From Finegoldia magna (lineage in GTDB: Bacteria > Bacillota > Clostridia > Tissierellales > Peptoniphilaceae), in contig NZ_QGTH01000001.1 of NCBI RefSeq assembly GCF_003182075.1, forward strand, positions 211,590 through 275,589: DNA of 64,000 nucleotides, read 5' to 3'. The notes below the pieces were generated by a model. The model had not been told where the DNA came from. It was given only the letters and a program-made list of their open reading frames with translations, and did no database searches. The position numbers and the translations under genes were made by a program. Of this stretch, positions 1-9,343 are shown one piece after another (position 1 is the first letter of the stretch; every line of letters begins with the position of its first letter).

Positions 1-920
1 TTCATTTGATCGAATTTGTCAGGACCTTCAGTAAATAAAGCGAAACTTACTGCGCAGAATATTCTGTTTGCGTTTTGTTTTTTCAATTGTTTTGCAATAT
101 CGATAACAGATCCACCAGAAGCAATCATATCATCTACGATTAATATGTCTTTGCCTTCTACTTCACGTCCGATGTATTTGTGTTCAATAATAGGGTTCTT
201 GCCGTCGACTACTTTAGTGTAATCACGTCTTTTGTAGAATAATCCTATGTCTTGTTTTAAAATATTAGAATAATAAATTGCTCTATCCATTGCACCGGTA
301 TCAGGTGAAATAATAATCATGTTTTTCTTGTCTAATTCATCAGTAGTAATATTTTCTTTTTCTAAGAAGTGAGTAACTATTTCTGCTGTAGGATAGATAT
401 TTTCAAATGTCATCAATGGGATTGCGTTTTGTACGTTTGGATCGTGTACATCAAATGTATAAATTCCATCTACACCCATGTCTTCTAATTCTTGAAGTGC
501 CATTGCACAGTCAAGTGATTCTCTTGATTTACGTCTGTGTTGACGAGATGCATATAAAAGAGGCATCATTACATTGATACGTGAAGCCTTTCCATTAATT
601 GCGGAGATAACTCTTTTGATATCTTGGAAGTGTTCATCTGGACCAATTATAGTTTGTTCACCGAACATATTGTACTTCAATCCATAATTTCCAACGTCTG
701 ATATGATTAAAATATCACGACCTCTAACTGATTCATCGATTGTAACTTTACCTTCACCATTACTAAATCTGGATTCTGTTATCTTTAATAAATAACTTTC
801 TGTTGCACCGTTTTTTTTCATTAAAAGTTCGTCAACTTCTTTTGCCAAACCTTCAATGTTTTTCATTGCTATGATTCCAAGTTCTCCGTATGGAAACTCT
901 TCAAATTTTGATTCTGACAT
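1..920 (-). CDS. prs: Ribose-phosphate pyrophosphokinase (PRPP synthetase), 3' end cut by window edge
   Basis: Reading the minus strand from ATG at 920 gives an open frame of about 306 residues that runs off the left edge. It begins MSESKFEEFPYGELG. The protein makes phosphoribosyl pyrophosphate from ribose 5-phosphate and ATP for nucleotide, His and Trp synthesis in the cytoplasm. A PRPP-binding loop is visible near the C-terminal end seen here (ILIVDDMIASGGSVIDIA), and an FDVHDPNVQNA segment replaces the usual DLHxxQIQGFF of classical Prs. Together with the N-terminal extension this fits the longer clostridial PRPP synthetase subfamily of about 380 residues. An AGGAGG site lies just upstream (complement of about 925-930). 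The gene diverges from tadA. Family assignment is secure; the exact subfamily is from memory. Confidence 0.9.
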   Translation of the reverse strand, partial: MSESKFEEFPYGELGIIAMKNIEGLAKEVDELLMKKNGATESYLLKITESRFSNGEGKVTIDESVRGRDILIISDVGNYGLKYNMFGEQTIIGPDEHFQDIKRVISAINGKASRINVMMPLLYASRQHRRKSRESLDCAMALQELEDMGVDGIYTFDVHDPNVQNAIPLMTFENIYPTAEIVTHFLEKENITTDELDKKNMIIISPDTGAMDRAIYYSNILKQDIGLFYKRRDYTKVVDGKNPIIEHKYIGREVEGKDILIVDDMIASGGSVIDIAKQLKKQNANRIFCAVSFALFTEGPDKFDQM

Positions 921-1001
921 AAGTCCTCCTTAAATACTACATTATATATAAAGAATATCACAAACAATTTCCGTATTCAAATTTAAATAACACAAACTTT
1001 T

Positions 1002-1010
1002 TGATATAAT
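1002..1010 (+). promoter_or_regulatory. Extended -10 promoter of tadA
   Basis: TGATATAAT: a consensus -10 hexamer at 1005-1010 with an upstream TG, and no good -35 at 17 bases. It sits 23 bases before the tadA start. Confidence 0.6.
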
Positions 1011-1033
1011 CGGATAGGAAAGGTGTTTTATAA

Positions 1034-1504
1034 ATGATGAATAATGATGATGAAAAATTCATGATGAAAGCTATCGAACAAGCGAAGATTGCATTTGATA
1101 TGTACGAAGTTCCAGTTGGATGTGTTATTGTAAAAAATGGTGAAATAATTGCTCAAGCTTATAACAGTGTGGAAACAGACAACAATGCGACAATGCATGC
1201 AGAATTAAAAGCTATTAATCAAGCAACTAAGGTTATTGGAAATTTTAGGCTTGATGATTGTACAATGTATGTGACATTGGAGCCTTGTGTGATGTGCACA
1301 GGTGCTTTGGTGTATTCAAGAATACCAAAAGTTGTGTTCGGAGCTTTTGATAAAAAAAGAGGAGCTTGTGGGTCTTTGATTTCATTAAATGATTACGAAG
1401 GACTCAATCATAAAATAGAAGTAAAAAGTATTATGGAAAAAGAGTGTGTCGATTTGATGCAGAGTTTTTTCAGGAGGATTCGTGAAAAAAATAGAAATAA
1501 ATAG
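1034..1504 (+). CDS. tadA: tRNA-specific adenosine deaminase TadA
   Basis: This 156-residue cytidine-deaminase-fold enzyme converts A34 to inosine in the tRNA-Arg(ACG) anticodon. The zinc and catalytic motif MHAELKA (His and Glu) and the second zinc motif PCVMCTGAL (two Cys) are both present, and the length is normal for TadA. AGGAAAGGTG lies just upstream; two adjacent ATGs (1034, 1037) are both possible starts. Its last 23 bases overlap the next gene, so the two are probably translated together. Confidence 0.93.
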   Translation: MMNNDDEKFMMKAIEQAKIAFDMYEVPVGCVIVKNGEIIAQAYNSVETDNNATMHAELKAINQATKVIGNFRLDDCTMYVTLEPCVMCTGALVYSRIPKVVFGAFDKKRGACGSLISLNDYEGLNHKIEVKSIMEKECVDLMQSFFRRIREKNRNK

Positions 1505-2363
1505 ATTAAGTGATTATTTGAAAAAAACATACGGCACGAAAGTTTACAAATTACCGTTAGATGGTGGATTCAGTTGTCCTAATAGAAAAAATTCTAAAGG
1601 TTGTATTTTTTGTTCTGAAAGTGGATCTGGTGAATTTACTTTTAATGAATATTCAATTAAGGACCAAGTCGAATTGCAAATTAAAAGATTATCTGAAAAG
1701 AAAAAAGCAGACAAATTCATTGCGTATTTTCAATCGTTCACCAATACTTACAAGCCTGTAAATGAACTTAGGAAAATTTACTCAGATGCTATTGATAACG
1801 AAAATGTGCTGGTACTTGATATAGCCACCAGAGGAGACTGCTTAGATGATGAGAAGATAAAGCTTTTGATTGATATAAACAAACAGGTGGATGTGTGGGT
1901 TGAAATGGGCCTTCAATCCACTAAAAAGTCTACGATAGAATTAATCAATCGTGCTTATAGCAATGATGTTTATTTTGATATGGCAAAAAAACTTATGGAT
2001 AATGACATTAAAGTAATCTCGCATGTAATAGCAGGCCTTCCATATGAAACTGAGGATGATTTTTTGGAAAGTGTGTATCAAACGCAAATGCATGATATTT
2101 GGGGAATCAAAATTCATTCATTATATATACAAACAGATTCAAGGTTGTACGATTATTATCTACGAAATAAATTTAAAATTCTAACGATGGATGAATACAC
2201 TGATTGGGTTGTAGATAGTTTCAAAATTTTAAATGAGGATACAGTTGTGCATAGAATGACTGGAGATGCTTACAAGCCAAAACTTTATCTGCCTAAATGG
2301 TCTTGTGATAAATTGAAAGTAATTTCTGAGATAAATAGTAAAATTAAAACATACAATACATAA
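1482..2363 (+). CDS. Radical SAM protein, TIGR01212/YhcC family
   Basis: A 293-residue protein starting at GTG 1482, preceded by AGGAGGAT at about 1471-1478. The N-terminal part has GGFSCPNR followed by GCIFCSESGSG, the cysteine arrangement of the YhcC/TIGR01212 radical SAM family, which binds a [4Fe-4S] cluster and S-adenosylmethionine. Further family-like features are DIATRGDCL and WVEMGLQS near residues 105-145 and HVIAGLPYET near 180. The biochemical role of the family is not firmly established; a tRNA-related job is possible because it overlaps tadA, but that is only context. Confidence 0.85.
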   Translation: MKKIEINRLSDYLKKTYGTKVYKLPLDGGFSCPNRKNSKGCIFCSESGSGEFTFNEYSIKDQVELQIKRLSEKKKADKFIAYFQSFTNTYKPVNELRKIYSDAIDNENVLVLDIATRGDCLDDEKIKLLIDINKQVDVWVEMGLQSTKKSTIELINRAYSNDVYFDMAKKLMDNDIKVISHVIAGLPYETEDDFLESVYQTQMHDIWGIKIHSLYIQTDSRLYDYYLRNKFKILTMDEYTDWVVDSFKILNEDTVVHRMTGDAYKPKLYLPKWSCDKLKVISEINSKIKTYNT

Positions 2364-2372
2364 AAAAATTTA

Positions 2373-2401
2373 TTGAAGTTTTTGTGCGTTTGAAATATAC
2401 T
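2373..2401 (+). promoter_or_regulatory. Promoter of the activase-like gene
   Basis: TTGAAG (2373-2378), a 17-base spacer and TATACT (2396-2401), 35 bases before the chosen start at 2436. Confidence 0.55.
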
Positions 2402-2435
2402 AACTTAGTATAGGAATATGGAGGGAATAACAAAA

Positions 2436-5400
2436 ATGAAAATCCACATGGGATTAGATGTAGGTTCAACTACTGTCAAGCTTGTCATTATAAATGAAAA
2501 CTACGAAATTTTATTTCAAGAATATACTAGACATCGTTCTGACATAGAAGAAACTACCAAAAATGTTCTTAAACAAGCATACGATTCACATCCAGAGTTC
2601 AAAAACAGCGATTGTACAATTATGGTCACTGGAAGTGGCGGAATGTATGTTGAAGATAATCTAAATATCGAATTTATACAAGAAGTTGTGGCTGGAACTA
2701 CAGCTATTAAAAAATATATCCCTAATGCCGATGTGTGTATTGAGCTTGGGGGAGAAGACAGTAAGATAACTTATCTAAAAGGAAACGTAGAACAAAGAAT
2801 GAACTCCATCTGCGCAGGTGGAACTGGAGCATTCATAGACCAAATGGCAGCTTTGTTAAAGACAGATGCATCTGGTCTTAACGAATTAGCCAAAGATTAC
2901 AAGAAAATATTTTCGATTGCAAGTAGATGCGGAGTATATGCAAAAACTGACATTCAAGCTTTGATCAACCAAGGCGCAACAAAAGAAGACATGGCAGTAA
3001 GTGTATTTCAGTCTGTTGTCAATCAAACAATATCAAATCTTGCTTGTGGTAGACCTATTGAAGGAAATATCGTATTTTTGGGTGGACCACTTTATTTCTT
3101 ATCAGAATTAAGAAATAGATTCATCACGACACTAGATGATGGTGTCAACACATTCTACAGTCCTGAAAATGCTCAAGTATTTGTGGCATTGGGAGCAGCT
3201 ATTGCATCAATGGATGGAGAAGTTGTGAAGTATGAGGATTTGTTGAACAGATCTTACGATAAAAAGCAAGAAATTAGCGATGAGTTAATACTTGAGCCAC
3301 TATTTAAAAATGAGAAAGAAAAAGAAGAATTTTATGAAAATCACAAGAAATCTAACGTAAAATTCAAAAATCTTGACGAAGTACAAGGAAACTTGTATTT
3401 GGGGATTGATGCGGGCTCAACTACTAGTAAAATTGTAGTAATTGATGAAGATTGCAACATTGTTTACGATTTTTATGCGAATAACCAAGGAAATCCTCTT
3501 GATTTAGTTAAGGAACAATTATCTGTAATTTATTCTAAACTAAATGATAACCAAAAAATTGCAAGTAGTGGTATAACAGGTTATGGTGAAGATTTTATAA
3601 AACAAGCTTTGTCGGTCGATTTTGGTGAAGTAGAGACAATAGCGCATTTGACTGCTGCTAGATACTTTGATCCAGATGTTGATTTTGTTTTGGATATTGG
3701 CGGTCAAGACATGAAAGCTATGCATGTAAATGATGGAATAATTGATTCTATTCAATTGAACGAAGCGTGTTCTTCTGGTTGCGGATCATTTATTGAAACC
3801 TTTGCTCACAGTTTGAATTTATCCATACAAGAATTTCAACAAAAAGCACTTGAATCAAATAATCCTGTGGATTTAGGTTCAAGATGTACAGTTTTTATGA
3901 ATTCGAAAGTGAAACAAGCACAAAAAGAAGGCGCCAGTGTCAGCGACATTGCAGCAGGTTTGTGTTATTCAGTAATCAAAAACGCAATTCAAAAAGTTAT
4001 CAAACTTAGAGATCCATCAAAATTAGGTGAACATATCGTAGTTCAAGGTGGTACATTCTACGGGGATGCGATACTAAGAGCCTTCGAAAAAATCACAGGC
4101 AAAGTTCCTACAAGACCAAATATTTCTGGACTTATGGGAGCTATGGGAATGGCTTTGATTGCAAAAGAAAAATCAACAGGATATTCTACGATTTTATCTG
4201 AGGATGAACTTGAAAAATTTGAATATACTCAAGAACAAGCAGAATGTAAATATTGTTCTAACCATTGCAAATTAACTATCAACAAATTTGCAAATGGCAA
4301 AAAGTTTGTTACTGGAAATAGATGTGAAAGAGGAGCTGGAATTAGTCTGGATAAAAAGGACAAGCTTCCAAATATGTACGATTACAAAAACAAGAGATTA
4401 TTTGGATATAAGAGCATTCCAAAAGATAAAGCAAGAGCAACTGTAGGAATTCCTAGAGTGTTGAATATGTACGAAAATTATCCTTTCTGGCATACATTCT
4501 TCACGAATTTAGGATACAGAGTTGTATTGTCTTCTAAATCATCAAGAGAAATTTACGAAAAAGGAATTTCTTCTATTACAAGTGAGACATGTTGCTATCC
4601 TGCGAAATTAGTTCACGGTCACATTGAAGATTTGTTAGAAAAAAATGTCGATATGATATTCTATCCTTCGGTATTTTTTGAAAAACAAGAATACGATAAG
4701 GCGAATAATCACATTAACTGCCCAGTAGTTACTGGATATCCGGAAGTTATTAAAAATAATGTCGATGGATTGAAAAACACGAAGTATTTCAACCCATTCA
4801 TATCATTCCAAGATAAAAATAAATTAAAAACAAGACTTATTGACGAATTAAAAGAGCTAGGACTTTCTGATAAGGACATTTCAAACAGCGTTGATAGAGC
4901 ATGGGATGAACTTGAAAAATACAGAAAAGATGTAAAGGTTGAAGGAAAGAAAGCTTTGTCCAAAATTCGTGAAATGGGCAAAAAAGCAATTGTGTTAGCT
5001 GGTAGACCTTATCACGTTGATTCAGAAATAAATCATGGAATTCCTGAACTGATTACTTCATTAGGTCTTGGAGTTTTATCAGAAGATTCTATAATTGATT
5101 ATGATGACGATGTAGATAGCGATTTGAGAGTATTGGATCAATGGGTATATCACTCTAGACTTTACAGAGCAGCAGAAATTGTTGGAAACAGTGAAGATTT
5201 GGAAATGGTTCAACTTAATTCATTCGGTTGTGGAATTGATGCTGTAACTACAGATCAAGTTAATGAAATATTGTCTGCTAAAGGAAAAATCTATACTGTA
5301 TTAAAAATCGATGAAATTAGTAACTTAGGTGCCGTTAAAATCAGAATAAGATCATTGATACAAGCGCTTGAAAAGAAAAACTTCGTTCCAAATGTGAAAA

Positions 5401-6641
5401 AATCATATCACGTTGAAAAAGTTGAATTCACTAAGAAAATGAAAGAAGAATACACAATCCTAGCACCACAAATGGCGCCGGATCACTTTGAAATAATGGA
5501 ATCTTTATTCAAAGATAATGGCTATAAAGTGGAATTTTTGAAAGATGTTAATTCAAAAGTAATCGACGAGGGATTAAAATATGTAAACAACGACGCTTGT
5601 TATCCATCTATAACTGTTGTTGGACAAATGATGGAAGCTATAAATTCTGGTAGATATGACACTGACAAACTAGCTTTGTTAATGAGTCAAACTGGTGGAG
5701 CATGCAGAGCAAGTAACTATGTTGGTTTCATAAGAAAAGCATTAAAAGAAGCAGGATATGAAAATATTCCTGTAATTGCTATTTCTTGGCAAAATATCGA
5801 AACGAACGAAGGCTTTAACCTTTCTCCATTAGTATTACAAAAAATGATTGTTGCAGTATTATATGGGGACTTGATAATGAGATTATCAAACTTCACAAGA
5901 GCCTACGAAAAGGAAAAAGAAACTGATACTTTAAAACAAAAATGGATTGAAGAATGTCAAAAGAGAGTTTTGAAATCAAGTTCAAAACTATTTAGACAAA
6001 CTGTCGATGAAATTATTGAAGATTTTTCAAAAATAGAATTATTGGATATACAAAAACCAAAAGTTGGTATTGTGGGAGAAATTCTAGTAAAATATCTTCC
6101 TCAAGCTAATAATAATTTGCAAGATTTATTGGAAAAAGAAGGCTGCGAAGTAGTAATGCCTGATTTGACAGATTTTGTACTTTATTGCTTGAGAAACGAA
6201 TACCATAAGGGAAACTTCTTATCCAAATCAAAGTTCACAGGATTCATGTGCAATATGGGAGTAAATTTGATTGAACATTACAGAAAATACATCAGAAACC
6301 AATTAATCAAATCGAAGTTTACTCATCCACTTAAGATACAAGAACTGGAAGATTACGCACAAGAAATTGTATCGCTAGGAAATCAATATGGTGAAGGATG
6401 GTTGTTAACTGCAGAAATGATAGAATTAATTCACATCAACGCCAACAACATTGTATGTATCCAACCATTTGGTTGCCTTCCTAACCATATCACAGGAAAA
6501 GGAGTAATTAAGAGAATTAGACAATTGTATCCACAAGCAAACATAATTCCAATTGACTACGATCCTGGTGCAAGTGAAGTAAACCAAATTAACAGAATTA
6601 AACTTATGCTTTCACAAGCAAAGGAGAAAATTAATAATTAA
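2436..6641 (+). CDS. Giant acyl-CoA dehydratase activase-like protein (tandem BadF/BcrA ATPase domains plus DUF2229 and HgdB-like region)
   Basis: A 1401-residue protein. Two ASKHA-type ATPase domains are in tandem: the first begins MGLDVGSTTVKL with SICAGGTGAF near residue 130, and the second begins YLGIDAGSTTSKIVV near 320 with ACSSGCGSF near 450. These match the 2-hydroxyacyl-CoA dehydratase activase family, where the Cys-containing loops bind one [4Fe-4S] cluster between two subunits; here both halves are in one chain. The C-terminal half carries a Cys-containing zone (CKYCSNHCK near 605) and DUF2229/HgdB-like segments (ETCCYPAKL, NDACYPS, QTGGACRASNY). An ATG at 2418 overlaps the SD GGAGGG (2420-2425), so ATG 2436 is chosen. 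Such fusions are common in anaerobic Firmicutes; their substrate is unknown. No separate dehydratase subunits lie nearby. Confidence 0.85.
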   Translation: MKIHMGLDVGSTTVKLVIINENYEILFQEYTRHRSDIEETTKNVLKQAYDSHPEFKNSDCTIMVTGSGGMYVEDNLNIEFIQEVVAGTTAIKKYIPNADVCIELGGEDSKITYLKGNVEQRMNSICAGGTGAFIDQMAALLKTDASGLNELAKDYKKIFSIASRCGVYAKTDIQALINQGATKEDMAVSVFQSVVNQTISNLACGRPIEGNIVFLGGPLYFLSELRNRFITTLDDGVNTFYSPENAQVFVALGAAIASMDGEVVKYEDLLNRSYDKKQEISDELILEPLFKNEKEKEEFYENHKKSNVKFKNLDEVQGNLYLGIDAGSTTSKIVVIDEDCNIVYDFYANNQGNPLDLVKEQLSVIYSKLNDNQKIASSGITGYGEDFIKQALSVDFGEVETIAHLTAARYFDPDVDFVLDIGGQDMKAMHVNDGIIDSIQLNEACSSGCGSFIETFAHSLNLSIQEFQQKALESNNPVDLGSRCTVFMNSKVKQAQKEGASVSDIAAGLCYSVIKNAIQKVIKLRDPSKLGEHIVVQGGTFYGDAILRAFEKITGKVPTRPNISGLMGAMGMALIAKEKSTGYSTILSEDELEKFEYTQEQAECKYCSNHCKLTINKFANGKKFVTGNRCERGAGISLDKKDKLPNMYDYKNKRLFGYKSIPKDKARATVGIPRVLNMYENYPFWHTFFTNLGYRVVLSSKSSREIYEKGISSITSETCCYPAKLVHGHIEDLLEKNVDMIFYPSVFFEKQEYDKANNHINCPVVTGYPEVIKNNVDGLKNTKYFNPFISFQDKNKLKTRLIDELKELGLSDKDISNSVDRAWDELEKYRKDVKVEGKKALSKIREMGKKAIVLAGRPYHVDSEINHGIPELITSLGLGVLSEDSIIDYDDDVDSDLRVLDQWVYHSRLYRAAEIVGNSEDLEMVQLNSFGCGIDAVTTDQVNEILSAKGKIYTVLKIDEISNLGAVKIRIRSLIQALEKKNFVPNVKKSYHVEKVEFTKKMKEEYTILAPQMAPDHFEIMESLFKDNGYKVEFLKDVNSKVIDEGLKYVNNDACYPSITVVGQMMEAINSGRYDTDKLALLMSQTGGACRASNYVGFIRKALKEAGYENIPVIAISWQNIETNEGFNLSPLVLQKMIVAVLYGDLIMRLSNFTRAYEKEKETDTLKQKWIEECQKRVLKSSSKLFRQTVDEIIEDFSKIELLDIQKPKVGIVGEILVKYLPQANNNLQDLLEKEGCEVVMPDLTDFVLYCLRNEYHKGNFLSKSKFTGFMCNMGVNLIEHYRKYIRNQLIKSKFTHPLKIQELEDYAQEIVSLGNQYGEGWLLTAEMIELIHINANNIVCIQPFGCLPNHITGKGVIKRIRQLYPQANIIPIDYDPGASEVNQINRIKLMLSQAKEKINN

Positions 6642-6683
6642 AACTTACAAAAAATCAAATTTAATGTAAATTTTTATTGTTTT

Positions 6684-6692
6684 TGATATAAT
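6684..6692 (+). promoter_or_regulatory. Extended -10 promoter of the LCP gene
   Basis: TGATATAAT with the hexamer at 6687-6692. Transcription would start near 6699, just before the leader hairpin. Confidence 0.6.
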
Positions 6693-6707
6693 TAAATAAG
6701 TGTTAAG

Positions 6708-6737
6708 ACAAAGCACCGGTGAATCCGAGTGCTTTGT
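6708..6737 (+). promoter_or_regulatory. 5'-UTR hairpin ahead of the LCP gene
   Basis: ACAAAGCAC (6708-6716) pairs with GTGCTTTGT (6729-6737). Inside it CGG/CCG adds three pairs beyond one bulged A. No T-run follows, so it is not a simple terminator. It lies about 28 bases before the start codon and could stabilise the mRNA or act in control; this is inference. Confidence 0.5.
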
Positions 6738-6764
6738 TCATTAAAAAAGTAATTGGAGGATAGA

Positions 6765-7724
6765 ATGAAGAAAAGAGCTGTTATTGTCTTTTTTATTTCG
6801 CTAGCACTATTTTTGGGAGTTTATTTCGGTGCTGGTAAATTTTTGGGAAGCTTAAAAACAACTGGCTCTGATATTAAAGGCGATGAATTAGGAAAAAATA
6901 ACGTAATTGAACAAAATATACCGGATGAATTTTTGTTTGTCCTATTAGGAATTGACAAAGAAGTAAGCACAACAGATCATCAAAGATCTGATACTATAAT
7001 GGTTTGCAAAGTTAACTTTAATTCTGGTAATGTGGACATACTGTCTGTGCCAAGAGATACTCAAATTAGATTGAATGGAAATATTCACAAAGTAAATGCA
7101 GCACACGCTTATGAAGGAGCGAAGGGATCTTTAAAGGCGTTGAGAGATTTATTGGGAATAGATTTGGATTATTACGTTGAAGTTGATTTTGATAGTGTAG
7201 AACACATCGTAGATGCTATGGGTGGAGTTGAAGTTGATTCACCAGTGGAAATTAATCTTCCTACAATAAATATGCATATTCCAAAAGGAAAATCCAAATT
7301 AGATGGCCCTGAAGCATTACAGTATGTAAGAGCACGTCATCCATTCGGCGGATCTGATGACGCTAGAATTGAAAATCAACATTATTTTATAAAAACATTG
7401 ATAGATCAATTATTGAGTCCTGCAAATATTACAAAAATGCCAAAGATGGTTGAAATATTCAAAAGAGATGTAAAGACGAATATTCCATTGGGAGATATGA
7501 CGGCTTATCTTACAAAACTTCCTAACTTTTCATCTAGTAAAATACATAGCTATATACTACCAGGAGAATATAAGAATGACGGAATTAGTTGGTATATGGC
7601 TGATGAAGAACAATTACCAGAAATTGTAGACAGGTTATTTGCTGAATACAAACTGGATGATCAAACCACTAATCGTGAAAACAACGAAAAAAATGAAAAT
7701 GAGGAAGAATCACAAAATAATTAG
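6765..7724 (+). CDS. LytR-CpsA-Psr (LCP) family cell-wall polymer transferase
   Basis: A 319-residue membrane-anchored protein. The N-terminus MKKRAVIVFFISLALFLGVYF is a transmembrane anchor, followed by an extracytoplasmic LCP domain. Typical motifs are LLGIDKE, QRSDTIMV (Arg/Asp), SVPRDTQIRLNG and YVRARHP with the later arginines. LCP enzymes attach teichoic acids or capsule polymers to peptidoglycan from undecaprenyl-linked precursors. A TTG at 6753 opens the frame 12 bases earlier, but it contains the SD GGAGG (6755-6759), so ATG 6765 is preferred. The tail is rich in Asn and Glu. A specific polymer substrate cannot be read from the sequence. Confidence 0.88.
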   Translation: MKKRAVIVFFISLALFLGVYFGAGKFLGSLKTTGSDIKGDELGKNNVIEQNIPDEFLFVLLGIDKEVSTTDHQRSDTIMVCKVNFNSGNVDILSVPRDTQIRLNGNIHKVNAAHAYEGAKGSLKALRDLLGIDLDYYVEVDFDSVEHIVDAMGGVEVDSPVEINLPTINMHIPKGKSKLDGPEALQYVRARHPFGGSDDARIENQHYFIKTLIDQLLSPANITKMPKMVEIFKRDVKTNIPLGDMTAYLTKLPNFSSSKIHSYILPGEYKNDGISWYMADEEQLPEIVDRLFAEYKLDDQTTNRENNEKNENEEESQNN

Positions 7725-7751
7725 CGGTTTTGTTTTTTTGGAGGTATTTTT

Positions 7752-8762
7752 GTGGAAAGAAAACAAGAACACATTGAAAACTATTTAAAATCAGAATACA
7801 AGGGCAACAATTTATTTGATTGTGTGTATTTGGAGCATACATCACTACCAGAATTAGATTTGCATGATGTCGATTTGTCGATAGAATTTAATGGCAAAAA
7901 AATCGACTATCCTTTTATGATAAACGCCATGACTGGGGGCGGAGATTCCTGTTGTGACATCAATGAAGATTTGGCTAGATTGTGTAAAACATTCAATATT
8001 CCAATGGCAGTTGGTAGTCAAAAAATAGGTCTTGTTGAACCAGAAGCGATTGAAAGTTTTGAACTTGTACGTGAAAATTTGATTAAGAACGAAAACATCG
8101 TAATAGGAAATCTTTCTGCAAGAGAAAGCTTGGAATCAGTTCAAAAAGCAATTGAGATGATAGACTCTGATATGTTTGGCCTTCACTTAAATCCAATTCA
8201 AGAGTTGATTATGGAAGAAGGAGACCGAGAATTTTCCGGAATAAAAAATAACATTAAAAATATAGTAGAAAATGTAGATGTGCCTATAATCGTAAAAGAA
8301 GTAGGTTACGGAATGAACAAAAAAACAATCTATGATTTATACAATTTGGGTGTTAGATACATTGATATTGCTGGTTTTGGTGGAACAAATTTTTCTGAAA
8401 TAGAAGATAATAGAAGATTCGATATGGAATTTTCTGAATTTTACTGTTGGGGAATTCCTACGGCGAAGATTTTATTGGACATGCAAGATAAACCTGACGA
8501 TTTGTTTTTGATTGCAAGTGGTGGAATAAAAACATCAATTGATATTGTAAAAGCATTAGTCCTTGGTGCAGATATGACAGCGATGAGCGGCGAAGTGTTA
8601 TCTTATTTAATGCATGGTGGTTATGAATTTGCTAAGGAATTTTTGGATAGCTTGATTTATAAATTAAAAATGCTTATGGTAATGCTCGGAGCAAAAAACA
8701 TCAATGAGCTTAAAAATGTGGACTACAAAATATTTGGAAAATTAAAAGAAATTACAGAATAA
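7752..8762 (+). CDS. fni: Type 2 isopentenyl-diphosphate delta-isomerase
   Basis: A 336-residue FMN- and NAD(P)H-dependent TIM-barrel enzyme that interconverts IPP and DMAPP. Family motifs are present: INAMTGGG, MAVGSQK, LHLNPIQELIMEEGDREF, VKEVGYGM, DIAGFGGTNF and IASGGIKTS, the last a phosphate/FMN-binding loop. Start is GTG 7752 with GGAGGT at 7740-7745. It follows the LCP gene by 27 bases and probably shares its transcript, supplying precursors for the undecaprenyl carrier used in wall assembly (inference). A type 2 isomerase often accompanies the mevalonate route, but no mevalonate gene is in the window. Confidence 0.9.
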   Translation: MERKQEHIENYLKSEYKGNNLFDCVYLEHTSLPELDLHDVDLSIEFNGKKIDYPFMINAMTGGGDSCCDINEDLARLCKTFNIPMAVGSQKIGLVEPEAIESFELVRENLIKNENIVIGNLSARESLESVQKAIEMIDSDMFGLHLNPIQELIMEEGDREFSGIKNNIKNIVENVDVPIIVKEVGYGMNKKTIYDLYNLGVRYIDIAGFGGTNFSEIEDNRRFDMEFSEFYCWGIPTAKILLDMQDKPDDLFLIASGGIKTSIDIVKALVLGADMTAMSGEVLSYLMHGGYEFAKEFLDSLIYKLKMLMVMLGAKNINELKNVDYKIFGKLKEITE

Positions 8763-8812
8763 AAAAAGTCATACAAATTTGATTTTAATATCAAATTTGT
8801 GTGACTTTTTTA
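8763..8812. terminator. Bidirectional terminator between fni and bioY
   Basis: A stem of about 20 pairs with one mismatch-like position (8763-8783 with 8790-8811) and a six-base loop. It is flanked by A-run and T-run, so it can serve both convergent transcripts. Its right arm runs into the bioY stop codon. Confidence 0.85.
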
Positions 8813-9343
8813 AATGTATTTTTCTATTCTTTTTGTTACGAAACTAAAAACCAATGCTTTTAGCATATCTCCAGGTAAGAAAACTATCATACCAGTAAAC
8901 AATAATTTCCACAAATCAAATTGTTTGTTGGATAATTTGAAAAATATTCCCATGTATGCGACACCAAAAGCATAAATTATAATTGATGACACCATGAACA
9001 TAATAAAAAGATTTATCTTAGATAAGTTTCGTTTTTTGTATTTAACATAAAAAGTTTGTGCTAAAAAGCCAAGTATATAACCAAAGCTTGGTGAGAATAT
9101 TGCCTGCATTCCACCTTTTCCTCCAGCAAAAACAGGAAGACCTATAAGACCAAGTATAATATATAATAAAACTGACATATTTGCGTATTTTTTACTTAAA
9201 TAATATCCAGATGATATTGCGAACAAACTTTGTAGTGATATAGGAACAGGAAATAGAGGGATAATTATATATGATCCAATTATTATTAGAGCGCTAAATA
9301 AAGCGATTTTTATAAGTTCTTTTGTATTTGATTTATTAGTCAT
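8810..9343 (-). CDS. bioY: Biotin ECF transporter substrate-binding subunit BioY
   Basis: A 177-residue integral membrane protein with about six hydrophobic segments. The BioY signature is visible: FPVPISLQSLFA near residue 30, and GLIGLPVFAGGKGGMQAIFSPSFGYILGF near 65-95. It binds biotin as the S component of an ECF transporter; the shared energising module could be the ecfA1-ecfA2-ecfT set at 36.6-39.1 kb. It overlaps the upstream barrel gene by eight bases and is probably cotranscribed with it. Biotin auxotrophy is likely but not shown. Confidence 0.92.
   Translation of the reverse strand: MTNKSNTKELIKIALFSALIIIGSYIIIPLFPVPISLQSLFAISSGYYLSKKYANMSVLLYIILGLIGLPVFAGGKGGMQAIFSPSFGYILGFLAQTFYVKYKKRNLSKINLFIMFMVSSIIIYAFGVAYMGIFFKLSNKQFDLWKLLFTGMIVFLPGDMLKALVFSFVTKRIEKYI

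Noticed and set aside
16..222. Plus-strand frame at the left edge
   Set aside because: It lies opposite the C-terminal part of PRPP synthetase, whose PRPP loop is read on the minus strand.
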